From: JAKFEW01 sp036675505 | GTDB lineage: Bacteria; Cyanobacteriota; Sericytochromatia; S15B-MN24; JAQBPE01 | Assembly: GCA_036675505.1 (NCBI GenBank) | Contig: JAKFEW010000090.1 | Coordinates: forward strand, 39,816 to 103,815 | Direction: 5' to 3' | Length of the DNA stretch: 64,000 nt | Part shown: positions 1-7,050 of the stretch, piece after piece | Layout of the letters: each line of letters starts with the position of its first letter | How positions within the stretch are numbered: position 1 is the first letter of the stretch | Notes under the pieces: generated by a model | What the model was told of the DNA's origin: nothing | Databases searched by the model: none | What the model saw: only the letters and a program-made list of their open reading frames with translations | Program-made: the position numbers and the translations under genes

Positions 1-622
1 CGCGCACGGCGTTCCAGCCCAGCAGGCCGATCAGGAACAGCACGCCGAAGAGCTCGGAGAACACACCCAGGTTGTTGATGAAGGCCAGCAGGCGCACGCC
101 GACGGCGTTGACGATCGTGGTCAGGGCGATCAGCACGCAGCCCAGCAGCACCGCGTTCTTCGCGCCGGCCGCCGGATCCGCCGGGTCGCCCATGACCTGG
201 AAGGCCGGCGAGATCTGCGGCAGCGTGGTCTGCAAGGCGAGGGCGACCGCGGCCAGCGTGACCACCAGGCAGGCCAGGTAGACCCAGCCCGCCATCCAGC
301 CGACGAACGGCGTGCCGAGGCGCTTCGACCACTGGTAGACGGAGCCCGAGATCGGGTAATGCGCGGCGAGCTCGGCGAAGCAGAGCGCGACGGCGAACTG
401 GCCCACGAACACCAGCGGCCAGGCCCAGAAGAATGCAGGGCCGCCCGCGGCGAAGCCGAAGTGGAACAGCTGGAAGATGCCGGTGAGGATCGAGAGGTAC
501 GAGAAACCCGCGGCGAACGACGAAAATCCGCCCAGCGTCCGCTGGAGCGTGGGCGCGTAGCCGAAGGTCGCGAGGTCGCGATCGTCGTCGTGCACGGGCG
601 GCGTCAGCGTGAACGTGGTCAT
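1..622 (-). CDS. APC-superfamily amino acid permease, C-terminus cut by window edge
   Basis: This is the first 207 residues of a polytopic transporter; the rest lies beyond the left edge. The soluble N-terminus (MTTFTLTPP, then an acidic stretch with DLATFGYAP) leads into hydrophobic helices. The segment with GGFSSFAAGFSYLSI resembles the first helix of APC-family amino-acid/polyamine permeases of the GABA permease type, and FAELAAHYPISGSVYQW is the typical conserved loop after helix 2-3. About five membrane helices are visible in the fragment. The ATG at 622 is chosen because AGGA lies 6 bases upstream. The likely role is uptake of an amino acid or amine by secondary transport in the inner membrane; the substrate cannot be read from the fragment. 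It is transcribed away from the cupin gene at 810. Confidence 0.85.
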   Translation of the reverse strand, partial: MTTFTLTPPVHDDDRDLATFGYAPTLQRTLGGFSSFAAGFSYLSILTGIFQLFHFGFAAGGPAFFWAWPLVFVGQFAVALCFAELAAHYPISGSVYQWSKRLGTPFVGWMAGWVYLACLVVTLAAVALALQTTLPQISPAFQVMGDPADPAAGAKNAVLLGCVLIALTTIVNAVGVRLLAFINNLGVFSELFGVLFLIGLLGWNAVR

Positions 623-718
623 CGATATCCTGCCGAGGCGCGTCTCACCTGGCGACCAGGCGTTCGAGCGCACATGGAATTATTCCACGGCGCGGTCATT
701 CTGACCATCGCCTCCACG

Positions 719-747
719 TTGTCTCCGAGCCCGGGACCGCCTAAGTT
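719..747 (+). promoter_or_regulatory. Candidate sigma-70 promoter of the cupin gene
   Basis: TTGTCT at 719-724 and TAAGTT at 742-747 are separated by exactly 17 bases, the optimal housekeeping spacing. The start codon lies about 55 bases downstream, and a short GC hairpin (CGCCCC-ATC-GGGGCG) lies in the putative leader near 758-773. No transcription evidence exists; the call rests on sequence match only. Confidence 0.45.
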
Positions 748-809
748 TCGGTTAGACGTCGCCCCATCGGGGCGGCGTGGTGCGGCGTGATTCTGAAAAA
801 GGAGGACCC

Positions 810-1193
810 ATGCCTGCCTACAAGCCCGACCAACTCCCGATCACCGCCCAGGAGAGCGGCTTCGTGCAGCGGTCCATCGAGGCCGGCGATCTGCTGCTCG
901 CTTTCGAGCACGTCCCGAAGGGCGACTACGCCGCGCAGTTCGCCGATCTGCCCGGCGGCCAGTGCCAATCGCCGCACTGGGGCTACATGATCCGCGGCAA
1001 GATTCGCATCAAGTATGCGGACCGTGAGGAAATCTTCGAAGCCGGCCAGGCCTATTACATCCCGCCGGGCCACGTCCCCGAGGTGCTCGAGGATGCGGAT
1101 GTCGTCGAATTCTCGGAGCCCGCCGCCTATCACCAGACCATCGACATCGCCTTGAAGGGGCAGCACGAACAGCCCGGGCAGCAGGTGCGCTAG
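810..1193 (+). CDS. Small single-domain cupin protein
   Basis: A 127-residue soluble protein with the layout of a one-domain cupin: a beta-rich core with SPHWGYMIRGKIRIKY followed by EAGQAYYIPPGHVPEV. The first is a cupin motif 1-like strand pair in which only one His is evident, and the second is motif 2 with PPGHVPE. Metal-binding ligands are therefore reduced compared with enzymatic cupins. A binding or sensory role is as likely as catalysis. The start at ATG 810 is supported by GGAGGA at 801; an in-frame start at 777 has no ribosome site. A close paralogue lies at 2033-2407 on the other strand, with YceI between them. Substrate unknown. Confidence 0.8.
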   Translation: MPAYKPDQLPITAQESGFVQRSIEAGDLLLAFEHVPKGDYAAQFADLPGGQCQSPHWGYMIRGKIRIKYADREEIFEAGQAYYIPPGHVPEVLEDADVVEFSEPAAYHQTIDIALKGQHEQPGQQVR

Positions 1194-1207
1194 GCGCTTT
1201 TCGCACG

Positions 1208-1240
1208 ACGGGGCCGGCATGCGAGCCGGCCCCGTCTTCG
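1208..1240 (+). terminator. Intrinsic terminator after the cupin gene
   Basis: Perfect 11-bp arms (ACGGGGCCGGC at 1208-1218 and its complement at 1225-1235) enclose a 6-base loop. CTTCGTT follows. The T tract is weak, but the position 15 bases after the stop codon is right. Confidence 0.7.
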
Positions 1241-1254
1241 TTGCAATCATTTAC

Positions 1255-1284
1255 TTGACCATTGGTTCTATGTAGAACTATTAT
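1255..1284 (+). promoter_or_regulatory. YceI promoter with operator-like repeat in the spacer
   Basis: TTGACC (1255-1260) and TATTAT (1279-1284) are separated by 18 bases. Inside the spacer an inverted repeat GTTCTA-TG-TAGAAC occupies 1265-1278. A dimeric repressor bound there would block RNA polymerase, the geometry seen with MarR- or TetR-type regulators. No such regulator gene is adjacent. Confidence 0.55.
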
Positions 1285-1285
1285 G

Positions 1286-1309
1286 CAGCTGTTCGGATCC
1301 GAACAGCTG
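1286..1309. repeat. Perfect 24-bp palindrome just downstream of the YceI promoter
   Basis: The two 12-base half-sites CAGCTGTTCGGA and TCCGAACAGCTG are exact complements with no spacer. It lies 1 base after the proposed -10 hexamer, so it covers the transcription start. It could be a second operator or a 5' stem in the transcript. Confidence 0.7.
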
Positions 1310-1339
1310 TCGCCTGCACCCGAAACGAAAGGAATCCCC

Positions 1340-1957
1340 ATGCACCGTCCGTTCGCCGCGCTGCTCACAGCCACCCTCGTGATGGTGGCCGCGCCCGCGC
1401 TCGCCGCCCCCCGCACCTACGCCATCGACGCCGACAAGCACAGCCCGAACGAAGCCAGCTTCACCTCGAAGGCGGCGATCGTGAAGTTCACCGGCCGCAC
1501 GCACGTCGTGACCGGCGAGACGAAGCTCGATCCCGAGGACGTCGCCAAGGCCGCGGGCACGGTGACGGTGGACCTCTCGAGCCTCGACACCGGCATCGAG
1601 CTGCGCAACGAGCACATGCGCGGCACGCTCGAGGCGGGCAAGTACCCCACCGCGACCTTCAAGTTCACAGGCATCAAGGTGCCCGGCAACAAGCTGAAGG
1701 CGAATTCGCCCGTCGCAGGCACCGCCACCGGCACCATGACGATCCACGGCGTCACCCGCCCGCTGACCACGCCGATCGAGCTGACGCTGCTGCCGGAGCA
1801 GGACGCGAAGTACCGCCCGGGCGACTGGGTGCACGTGTCATCGACGTTCAAGGTCAAGATGACGGACTACGGCATCTCGCTGCCGCCGAGCGTGCTCGGC
1901 GTGAAGGTCGCCGACGATCTCGACATCGCGATCGACGGGATGGCCAAGGCCCGCTGA
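1340..1957 (+). CDS. YceI-family periplasmic lipid-binding protein
   Basis: A 205-residue secreted protein. The first 22 residues (MHRPFAALLTATLV, then APALA-A) form a Sec signal peptide. The mature part reads YAIDADKHSPNEASFTSKA, then KFTGRTHVVTGE, then ELRNEHMRG, KYPTATFKF and GTATGTMTIHGVTRPLT. These are the ordered landmarks of the YceI lipocalin-like barrel, which holds polyisoprenoid or similar amphiphilic lipids. Length fits the family (about 190 residues). The ATG at 1340 follows AAAGGAA; a longer in-frame start at 1262 would overlap the promoter. Expression is probably controlled by the repeat-bearing promoter at 1255-1284. YceI proteins in other bacteria respond to stress, high pH or isoprenoid state; the trigger here is unknown. 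Confidence 0.9.
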   Translation: MHRPFAALLTATLVMVAAPALAAPRTYAIDADKHSPNEASFTSKAAIVKFTGRTHVVTGETKLDPEDVAKAAGTVTVDLSSLDTGIELRNEHMRGTLEAGKYPTATFKFTGIKVPGNKLKANSPVAGTATGTMTIHGVTRPLTTPIELTLLPEQDAKYRPGDWVHVSSTFKVKMTDYGISLPPSVLGVKVADDLDIAIDGMAKAR

Positions 1958-1971
1958 GCGGACACCCGCCA

Positions 1972-2003
1972 GGGCGCGACGCGTGATCCAACACGTCGCG
2001 CCC
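1972..2003. terminator. Bidirectional terminator between convergent yceI-like and cupin genes
   Basis: GGGCGCGACG at 1972-1981 pairs with CGTCGCGCCC at 1994-2003 across a 12-base loop that can pair further. It sits between two convergent stop codons, so it can serve both strands. Confidence 0.65.
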
Positions 2004-2032
2004 CGGCAGGCATCATCGCCGGGTGGCCGGCC

Positions 2033-2407
2033 TCAGGTCGCGGCCTTGGCCTTGGCGTGCTCGAAGCCTTCATCGACCGTGGTGTGGAAGGCGGCCGGCT
2101 CCGAGAACTGGACAATCTCCACATCCTCGAGCACCTCCGGCACGTGGCCGGGCGGGAAGTAGAAGGCCTGGCCGGCCTCCACGATCTCCTCGCGGTCCTC
2201 GTAGATGATGCGGATGCGCCCTTTCAGCAGGTAGCCCCAGTGCGGCGACTGGCAGCGCCCACCCGGCAAGTCCTTGAAGGCGTCGGTGTAGTCACCTTTC
2301 GCGAAGCGGTCGAAGGAGAGCAGCAGGTCGCCCACCTCGACGGACCGCTGCTCGAACACATCCGACGACGCCGTGACGGGAACGTTATCGCGTGAAAAGA
2401 CGGGCAT
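2033..2407 (-). CDS. Small single-domain cupin protein, paralogue of the 810-1193 gene
   Basis: This 124-residue cupin matches its neighbour at 810-1193 over nearly the whole length. Shared blocks include FEQRSVEVGDLLLSF versus VQRSIEAGDLLLAF, the segment GG(R/Q)CQSPHWGY, then YEDREEI and PPGHVPEVLED. It starts 6 bases after the stop codon of the SnoaL-like gene, so the two are co-transcribed and probably translationally coupled, since there is no strong ribosome site of its own. Residues conserved between the paralogues (HWGY, Y(A/E)DREEI, PPGH) are the likely ligand pocket. Function unknown. Confidence 0.8.
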   Translation of the reverse strand: MPVFSRDNVPVTASSDVFEQRSVEVGDLLLSFDRFAKGDYTDAFKDLPGGRCQSPHWGYLLKGRIRIIYEDREEIVEAGQAFYFPPGHVPEVLEDVEIVQFSEPAAFHTTVDEGFEHAKAKAAT

Positions 2408-2413
2408 GACGCG

Positions 2414-2836
2414 CTACTTCCGCTCGGCAAGCAGCTTCGTGCGCCACTCCGGCACTTCGAAGTTCTCGCCGAAGTAGACCCGCATACGGGCGATCTTCTC
2501 GTCTTTCAGCTCGACGACGGTCGTCGCGGTCCAGGGCTTGCCTTCGCCATAGACCAGGCGGTGCTCGAGGACCCACAGGTCGTCCCGACCGGTGACGCGC
2601 TGGACCGCGATCTTGGGCAGCCCGCCCGGGAAGTTCTTGTGGACGAGGTAAAAGGTGTCGCGGTCGAACTTCTCACCGGACTGCGGGAACTCGACTTCGC
2701 CGTCCACCGCCAGGAGTTCGATCATGCCGTCGAGGTCACGCGCCTCCGACAGCTGGTTGTACCTGTCGATGATCGCCTTGTTGCGCTCAGCGATCATCGT
2801 GATCGAGCCGACTTGTCCGACCTTGGTTTCCGACAT
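2414..2836 (-). CDS. SnoaL/NTF2-like fold protein
   Basis: A 140-residue cone-shaped alpha+beta domain. The helical start (IAERNKAIIDRYNQLSEARD) is followed by GMIELLAVDGEVEFPQSG and strands including TGRDDLWVLEHRLVYGEGK, TATTVVELKDEKIARMRVYF. This is the usual pattern of the NTF2-like superfamily, including SnoaL polyketide cyclases and ketosteroid isomerases. The family binds small hydrophobic molecules and functions vary widely, so no reaction is assigned. AGGAGG lies 5 bases before the ATG. It is the first gene of a two-gene unit with the cupin at 2033-2407. That pairing suggests both act on a common small molecule or stress signal. Confidence 0.8.
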   Translation of the reverse strand: MSETKVGQVGSITMIAERNKAIIDRYNQLSEARDLDGMIELLAVDGEVEFPQSGEKFDRDTFYLVHKNFPGGLPKIAVQRVTGRDDLWVLEHRLVYGEGKPWTATTVVELKDEKIARMRVYFGENFEVPEWRTKLLAERK

Positions 2837-2918
2837 GGCATCCTCCTCAAAAAGGGCGTCGCGATAAGTCGACGCTGCATTTCCATGCCATACGCGATGC
2901 AGGCCCGCCGAACAACTC

Positions 2919-3662
2919 TCAAGGGCGATTTGGGTTCACGACCCGCGTGACGAAGGCCCGATTGGTTCCCAGCAGCGGCCCCACGCCGATCGCCACCGCG
3001 ATCGCGATGTCGTGCCCGTGGTTGCCGTCGCACAGGTTCGCGACGGCCAGGCCGCCGGCCGCGTCCAGGTAGACCACGCCGTCGCCCGCGTTGCGGCGCA
3101 GCGTGTTGTGCGCGAGCCGCGGCGTGGCGCGGCCGGCGACCCGGATGCCGGTCGCGTTCCCCTCGCACAGGTTGCCGTGCGCCTCCCCACAGGCCTCGCC
3201 GGCCCAGGCGAGCCCCGCGTCGGCATTGTCGAGCAGGATGCAGCCCTCGAGCAGGGGCGCCGCGCGGTCGGTCACGAGCACGCCTGCGCCGGCGCTGCGC
3301 TCGACGAGGCAGGCCCGGACCTCGCCGCGGGCGTCGTTCGCGAAGGTGAGCCCGGCGCTCGCGGCGTCGGCGATGCGGCAGCCCCGTAAGTCGGCCACGG
3401 TGCGCCCGACCACCCGCACGGCGCCGGTGATGGTGAGGTCCTGGAGGGCCACCAGGCCATCGCCCGCGAGGGTGAGGCCTGAGACGACGAGGCTGGCGTC
3501 CCCCGCGCCGACGAGCGTGAGCGGGCGGCGGACGGTGATCCCGCCGGGCCCGGCGTGAAGGCCGGGACCGAGCAAGAGGACGGCACCCGGTGGCGCGGCC
3601 GCGATGGCGCCTGCGAGATCGTCACCGGGCATCAGGGTGGTCTGGGCGAGCTGGGTGGACAT
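2919..3662 (-). CDS. Right-handed parallel beta-helix repeat protein (short)
   Basis: A 247-residue protein built almost entirely of beta-helix rungs of about 23 residues. Examples are DLRGCRIADAASAGLTFAND, ARGEVRACLVERSAGAGVLV and AHGNLCEGNATGIRVAG. The first 35 residues (LMPGDDLAGAIAAAPPGAVLLLGPG) match the N-terminal capping region of its larger neighbour at 3684-5339 and of NosD/CASH-type proteins. No signal peptide or lipobox is visible, which is unusual because most such proteins are exported and bind or cleave polysaccharide. GAGGAGG lies 4 bases before the ATG. It starts 21 bases after the upstream gene ends, so the two form an operon. Role unknown. Confidence 0.8.
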   Translation of the reverse strand: MSTQLAQTTLMPGDDLAGAIAAAPPGAVLLLGPGLHAGPGGITVRRPLTLVGAGDASLVVSGLTLAGDGLVALQDLTITGAVRVVGRTVADLRGCRIADAASAGLTFANDARGEVRACLVERSAGAGVLVTDRAAPLLEGCILLDNADAGLAWAGEACGEAHGNLCEGNATGIRVAGRATPRLAHNTLRRNAGDGVVYLDAAGGLAVANLCDGNHGHDIAIAVAIGVGPLLGTNRAFVTRVVNPNRP

Positions 3663-3683
3663 ACGACCTCCTCGTTCTGGGCG

Positions 3684-5339
3684 TTACCGGCGCTCCCACG
3701 CCACTTCCGCGCGGTTTTCCTCAAGCCGCGGCCGGGCCGCGCGGGCGACATACAGCTGTGGCGCCGCGTTCGCCGCGCAGTCGTTCCCCCGCGCCGCGCC
3801 GCCGGCCTCTTCCAGGAACGTCATGCCGGCTTCGCCGTTGCCGGCCAGCCGGTTGGCCTCCAGGATCGGCGCCGCCTGGTCGCGCACGGCGATCCCCGCC
3901 TTGCCGTTGCCGGTCCCGACGTTGCCATGCGCGATCCCCTCCGCATGCCCGAAGTAGGCGATGCCGCGCCAGCGGTTCGCCTCGGCCAGGTTCTCGAGCA
4001 GCGTCGGCTGGGCCTCGTCCTGGATCTCGATGCCGTTGGCCTCGTTGCGCACGCAACGGTTCGCGCGCGCCGTGCCGCCGGCCGCGCCGAGGTAGGCGAG
4101 CCCGCTGCCCCGGTTCTCACAGGCGGCGTTGGCCTCGAGCAGCGGCCAGGCCTGGTCGCGCACGACGATGCCCGAAAGCGAATTGGCCGTTACCTCGCAG
4201 CCGCGCGCCTCGCCGGCGGCCTGCCGCTGGAACACGATCCCGCTCCAGCCGTTGGCGCTCGCCTCGAGGGCGATCAGCGTCGGGCGCGCCTTGCCGCCCA
4301 CCACCACGCCGTTGCGCAGGTTCGCGACGCAGGCGTTGCGCTCGGCCCGCCCGCCGGCGTGATCCTCGTAAACGAGGCCGTCGCCGTTCTCGCGGCAGCG
4401 GTTGCCGGTGAGCGCCGGCACGGCCTCGCCGGCCACCCGCACCCCCGCCTCGCGGTTGCGGACGCAGGCGTTGTCGTCGGCGGTGCCGCCGGCCTCACCG
4501 TCATAGGACAGGCCCGCGCCGCCGTTGGCGAGCAACTGGTTGGCGATGATCGCGGGCCTCGCCGCGTCGCGCACGGCGATGCCCGCACGCTCGTTGGCCT
4601 CGCAGCGATTGCCGCGCGCCTCACCGCCCGCGCGGCCGGCGAAGGCCAGGCCGTGCAGCCAGTTGCGCGCGAGCACGTTGCGTTCGAGCTCGGGCGCCGC
4701 CTCATCGCGCACGCAGAGCCCCGAGAGCGTGTTGCCCTCGCAGGTCGTGCCGCCCACCCGGCCGCCTGCGCGGGCCGCGAACACCGCGCCGCAGCCGTCG
4801 TTGGCGCGCAGCTGGCTGTCTTGCAGGTCGAGCCCGGCGTCGCCCGCCGCGTGGACGCCGTGGCCGGCGTTGCCGTCGATCTCGCAGCCGAAGAGGCCGG
4901 CCCGCGCCCCGCCCACCAGGCGCACGCCGCAGCCGCCCGGCCCGTCCGCGCTCGCGCCGGCCGCCCGCCGGGCGCCTCGGATCGCGCAGGCCTCGAGCGT
5001 GGCCTGGCCGGCGACCAGGAGCACGTCCGCCGCCCAATCCCCCGCACGCAGGAAGGCGACGCCCTGGGCGTGCAAGTGCCCGCCTTCGGGCACGAAGACC
5101 ACGGCATCCGGTCCGGGGCCCACGATGCGCGTGTGGTTGCGGCCCGCGCCGCGCACCGTCACGCCGCGCGGAATCCGCAAGGTCTGGTCGAGGCCGTAGT
5201 CGCCGGCCGCCAGCTGCAGCACGGCGCCTTCCGGGGCGGCGGCGATCGCCGCCGCGAGGTCGTCACCGGGGGTCAGGCACACCTCGCCGCCGCGGGGGGC
5301 GTGCCCCCGGGGCGGGCGTCCGCTCGTCGTCATGGTCAT
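3684..5339 (-). CDS. Long right-handed parallel beta-helix repeat protein
   Basis: A 551-residue protein with about 20 rungs. A leader with TPGDDLAAAIAAAPEGAVLQL is followed by rungs that alternate in two flavours. One is Asn/Cys-rich (GGxAxxNxCxxN) and the other is GIxVRDxAxPxLExNxLxxN, giving a double period of about 46 residues. Stacked Asn and Cys at fixed positions would form internal ladders along the helix. There is no signal peptide, so the protein looks cytoplasmic or is exported by another route. AAGGAAGGGG precedes the first ATG. Families with this fold include pectate-lyase-like enzymes, NosD and F-box-associated CASH proteins; no catalytic residues can be assigned. It heads an operon with the shorter homologue. 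Confidence 0.8.
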   Translation of the reverse strand: MTMTTSGRPPRGHAPRGGEVCLTPGDDLAAAIAAAPEGAVLQLAAGDYGLDQTLRIPRGVTVRGAGRNHTRIVGPGPDAVVFVPEGGHLHAQGVAFLRAGDWAADVLLVAGQATLEACAIRGARRAAGASADGPGGCGVRLVGGARAGLFGCEIDGNAGHGVHAAGDAGLDLQDSQLRANDGCGAVFAARAGGRVGGTTCEGNTLSGLCVRDEAAPELERNVLARNWLHGLAFAGRAGGEARGNRCEANERAGIAVRDAARPAIIANQLLANGGAGLSYDGEAGGTADDNACVRNREAGVRVAGEAVPALTGNRCRENGDGLVYEDHAGGRAERNACVANLRNGVVVGGKARPTLIALEASANGWSGIVFQRQAAGEARGCEVTANSLSGIVVRDQAWPLLEANAACENRGSGLAYLGAAGGTARANRCVRNEANGIEIQDEAQPTLLENLAEANRWRGIAYFGHAEGIAHGNVGTGNGKAGIAVRDQAAPILEANRLAGNGEAGMTFLEEAGGAARGNDCAANAAPQLYVARAARPRLEENRAEVAWERR

Positions 5340-5516
5340 GGCCCCTTCCTTTCGTTCCGTTCGATCCGATCCCGCTCCCAGCGTAGGGGGTCGCGGGTGG
5401 CTGCCGCGATGACGGCGGGTCCGGCGGGATCGGGAGACTCCTCACGGGCGGAACCCGATGGCGATCACATGCCGGGCGACGGTTCGTCACATCGGGTACA
5501 AGACGACTACCAACGT

Positions 5517-5969
5517 ATGCGCGCAGCCTTGCCCCTCTTCCTCCTCCTCGCCGCCTGCCAGGCTCCGCCCGCGCCGGCCCCGGCGCCGTCGGCGGGCCCC
5601 ACGCCCGGCGCGATCCGGTTCTCCACCGCCGCCGTGGGGCCGACCTCCCTCACAGGCGGCGCCGTGGTCGTCGATCCAGGCGTGCTCTGCCCCGCCGGCA
5701 CCCTCCGCATCGTCGGCGCGGGCCTGCCGCCGGGCCGGGTCGGCATCATGCTCTCGCCGCCGGGCCAGGCCGACGCCGACCCGCCTGAAATCCGGCCGGA
5801 CGGCTCCTTCGATCGCACGCTTCCCTTCCCGAGTCTGCCCCCGGGCACCCAGCGCCTGGAGGTCGTTGTCACCCTCGGCGAGGCCCGGGCGGTCGTGCCG
5901 CTCGCCGTCTGCACCCCGGCCTCGCCGGTGCCCGGGCTGGTCCTGACCGGCGTGCGCGTGGTCCAATGA
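5517..5969 (+). CDS. Small lipoprotein of unknown function
   Basis: A 150-residue lipoprotein. MRAALPLFLLLAAC is a short signal peptide with a lipobox (LAAC). A Pro/Ala linker follows and then a beta-rich domain containing VVVDPGVLCPAGTLRIVGAGLPPGRVGIML. That segment resembles an Ig-like or IPT fold with ligand-like loops. I chose ATG 5517 because it places the charged residue and hydrophobic core correctly; an in-frame ATG at 5469 adds a hydrophilic extension. The ribosome site is weak. The stop codon is 4 bases before the next ATG, so it is co-transcribed with the flavoprotein gene. Function unknown. Confidence 0.7.
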   Translation: MRAALPLFLLLAACQAPPAPAPAPSAGPTPGAIRFSTAAVGPTSLTGGAVVVDPGVLCPAGTLRIVGAGLPPGRVGIMLSPPGQADADPPEIRPDGSFDRTLPFPSLPPGTQRLEVVVTLGEARAVVPLAVCTPASPVPGLVLTGVRVVQ

Positions 5970-5973
5970 GCCC

Positions 5974-7008
5974 ATGACCGCCATGAATCCGCACGTCCAG
6001 ACCTTCCTCGACCATGCCCGCATCCGCGTCCCGCTGCTGTGCGGCGCGATGTATCCTTGCTCGAACCCCGAGCTGGTCGCGGCCGTCTCCGACGCCGGCG
6101 CGATGGGCATCATCCAGCCCGTGTCGCTGGTCTTCGCGCACGGCCATGAATACCGGGCCGGCTTGCGGCGGATCAAGGAATTGACCGACCAGCCGGTCGG
6201 CATGAACGTGATCGTCGAGAAGTCCTCCAAGGCTTACGAGAAGCGCATGCGCGAGTGGGTCGACATCGCGCTCGCCGAGGGCGTGCGGTTCTTCGTCACC
6301 TCGCTCGGCGACCCGCGCTGGGTGGTCGAGGCGGCCCACGCGGCGGGCGGCGTGGTCTACCACGACGTCACGGAGCGCAGGTGGGCCGAGAAAGCGATGT
6401 CGAGCGACGTCGACGGGCTGATCGCGGTCAACGACCGCGCCGGCGGCCACGCGGGCGGCAAGACGCCCGAGCAGCTCATCGCCGAGCTCGGCGACCTCGG
6501 CGTGCCCGTGCTCTGCGCGGGCGGCATCGGCGACGAGGACGGCTTCGTGCGCGCCCTCGGGCTCGGCTACGCCGGCGTGCAGCTCGGCACGCGCTTCATC
6601 GCGACCGACGAGTGCCGCGCCCATGGCGACTACAAGAACGCGATCGTGGGCGCGAAGGCCGACGACATCGTGCTCACCGACCGCATCTCGGGCGTGCCGG
6701 TGGCCGTGATCGCGACGGATTACATCAAGCGCACCGGCACCAAGGCCGGCCCGCTCGCCCGCCGCCTGTTGAAGGGCCGCAAGACCAAGCACTGGATGCG
6801 CACGTATTACACCCTGCTCGCGGTCTGGCAGCTCAAGCATGCGTCGCTGCAGGGCGCCTCGTACAAGGACTACTGGCAGGCCGGCAAGAGCGTCGACGGC
6901 ATCGACGGCGTGGAGCCCGCCGGCGACATCGTCCGGCGCTTCGCGAGAGCCGCCGGCTTCGAGCCGACCCCTGCTCGAACCGTTGCGGAGCCCGGCACGG
7001 CGGGTTGA
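5974..7008 (+). CDS. Nitronate monooxygenase / 2-nitropropane dioxygenase-like FMN protein
   Basis: A 344-residue TIM-barrel flavoprotein. VPLLCGAMYPCSNPELVAAVSDAGAMG at the start and PVGMNVIVEK are the usual N-terminal strands. NDRAGGHAGGK is the FMN-phosphate and catalytic His loop, and PVLCAGGIGDEDG with GVQLGTRFIATDEC is the second phosphate-binding region. Family members oxidise alkyl nitronates or, in the FabK branch, reduce enoyl-ACP. The AGGHxG motif favours the nitronate monooxygenase branch. The C-terminal 80 residues (KGRKTKHWMRTYYTLLAVWQ) are specific to a subset. No acyl-carrier or fatty-acid gene is nearby, so detoxification of nitronates is the simplest guess. Both ATG 5974 and 5983 are possible. 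Confidence 0.85.
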   Translation: MTAMNPHVQTFLDHARIRVPLLCGAMYPCSNPELVAAVSDAGAMGIIQPVSLVFAHGHEYRAGLRRIKELTDQPVGMNVIVEKSSKAYEKRMREWVDIALAEGVRFFVTSLGDPRWVVEAAHAAGGVVYHDVTERRWAEKAMSSDVDGLIAVNDRAGGHAGGKTPEQLIAELGDLGVPVLCAGGIGDEDGFVRALGLGYAGVQLGTRFIATDECRAHGDYKNAIVGAKADDIVLTDRISGVPVAVIATDYIKRTGTKAGPLARRLLKGRKTKHWMRTYYTLLAVWQLKHASLQGASYKDYWQAGKSVDGIDGVEPAGDIVRRFARAAGFEPTPARTVAEPGTAG

Positions 7009-7017
7009 TGCTAATAT
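7009..7017 (+). promoter_or_regulatory. Extended -10 promoter of the C39-like protease gene
   Basis: TGCTAATAT matches the extended -10 pattern TGnTAnnnT, and no -35 hexamer is evident at the right distance. It overlaps the stop codon region of the upstream gene and lies about 34 bases before the start codon, so the protease gene can be expressed on its own. Confidence 0.55.
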
Positions 7018-7050
7018 AGACAGCTTTTCGCCCCCGTCCGGAGACCCCCG

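Noticed and set aside
1262..1339. N-terminal extension of the YceI gene to ATG 1262
   Set aside because: It would place the start inside the promoter and ahead of the signal peptide.
3555..5506. Long open frame on the + strand across the beta-helix genes
   Set aside because: It is antisense to a recognisable repeat protein; its product is low-complexity Ala/Arg/Gly. Only the last 150 codons (from 5517) are a real lipoprotein.
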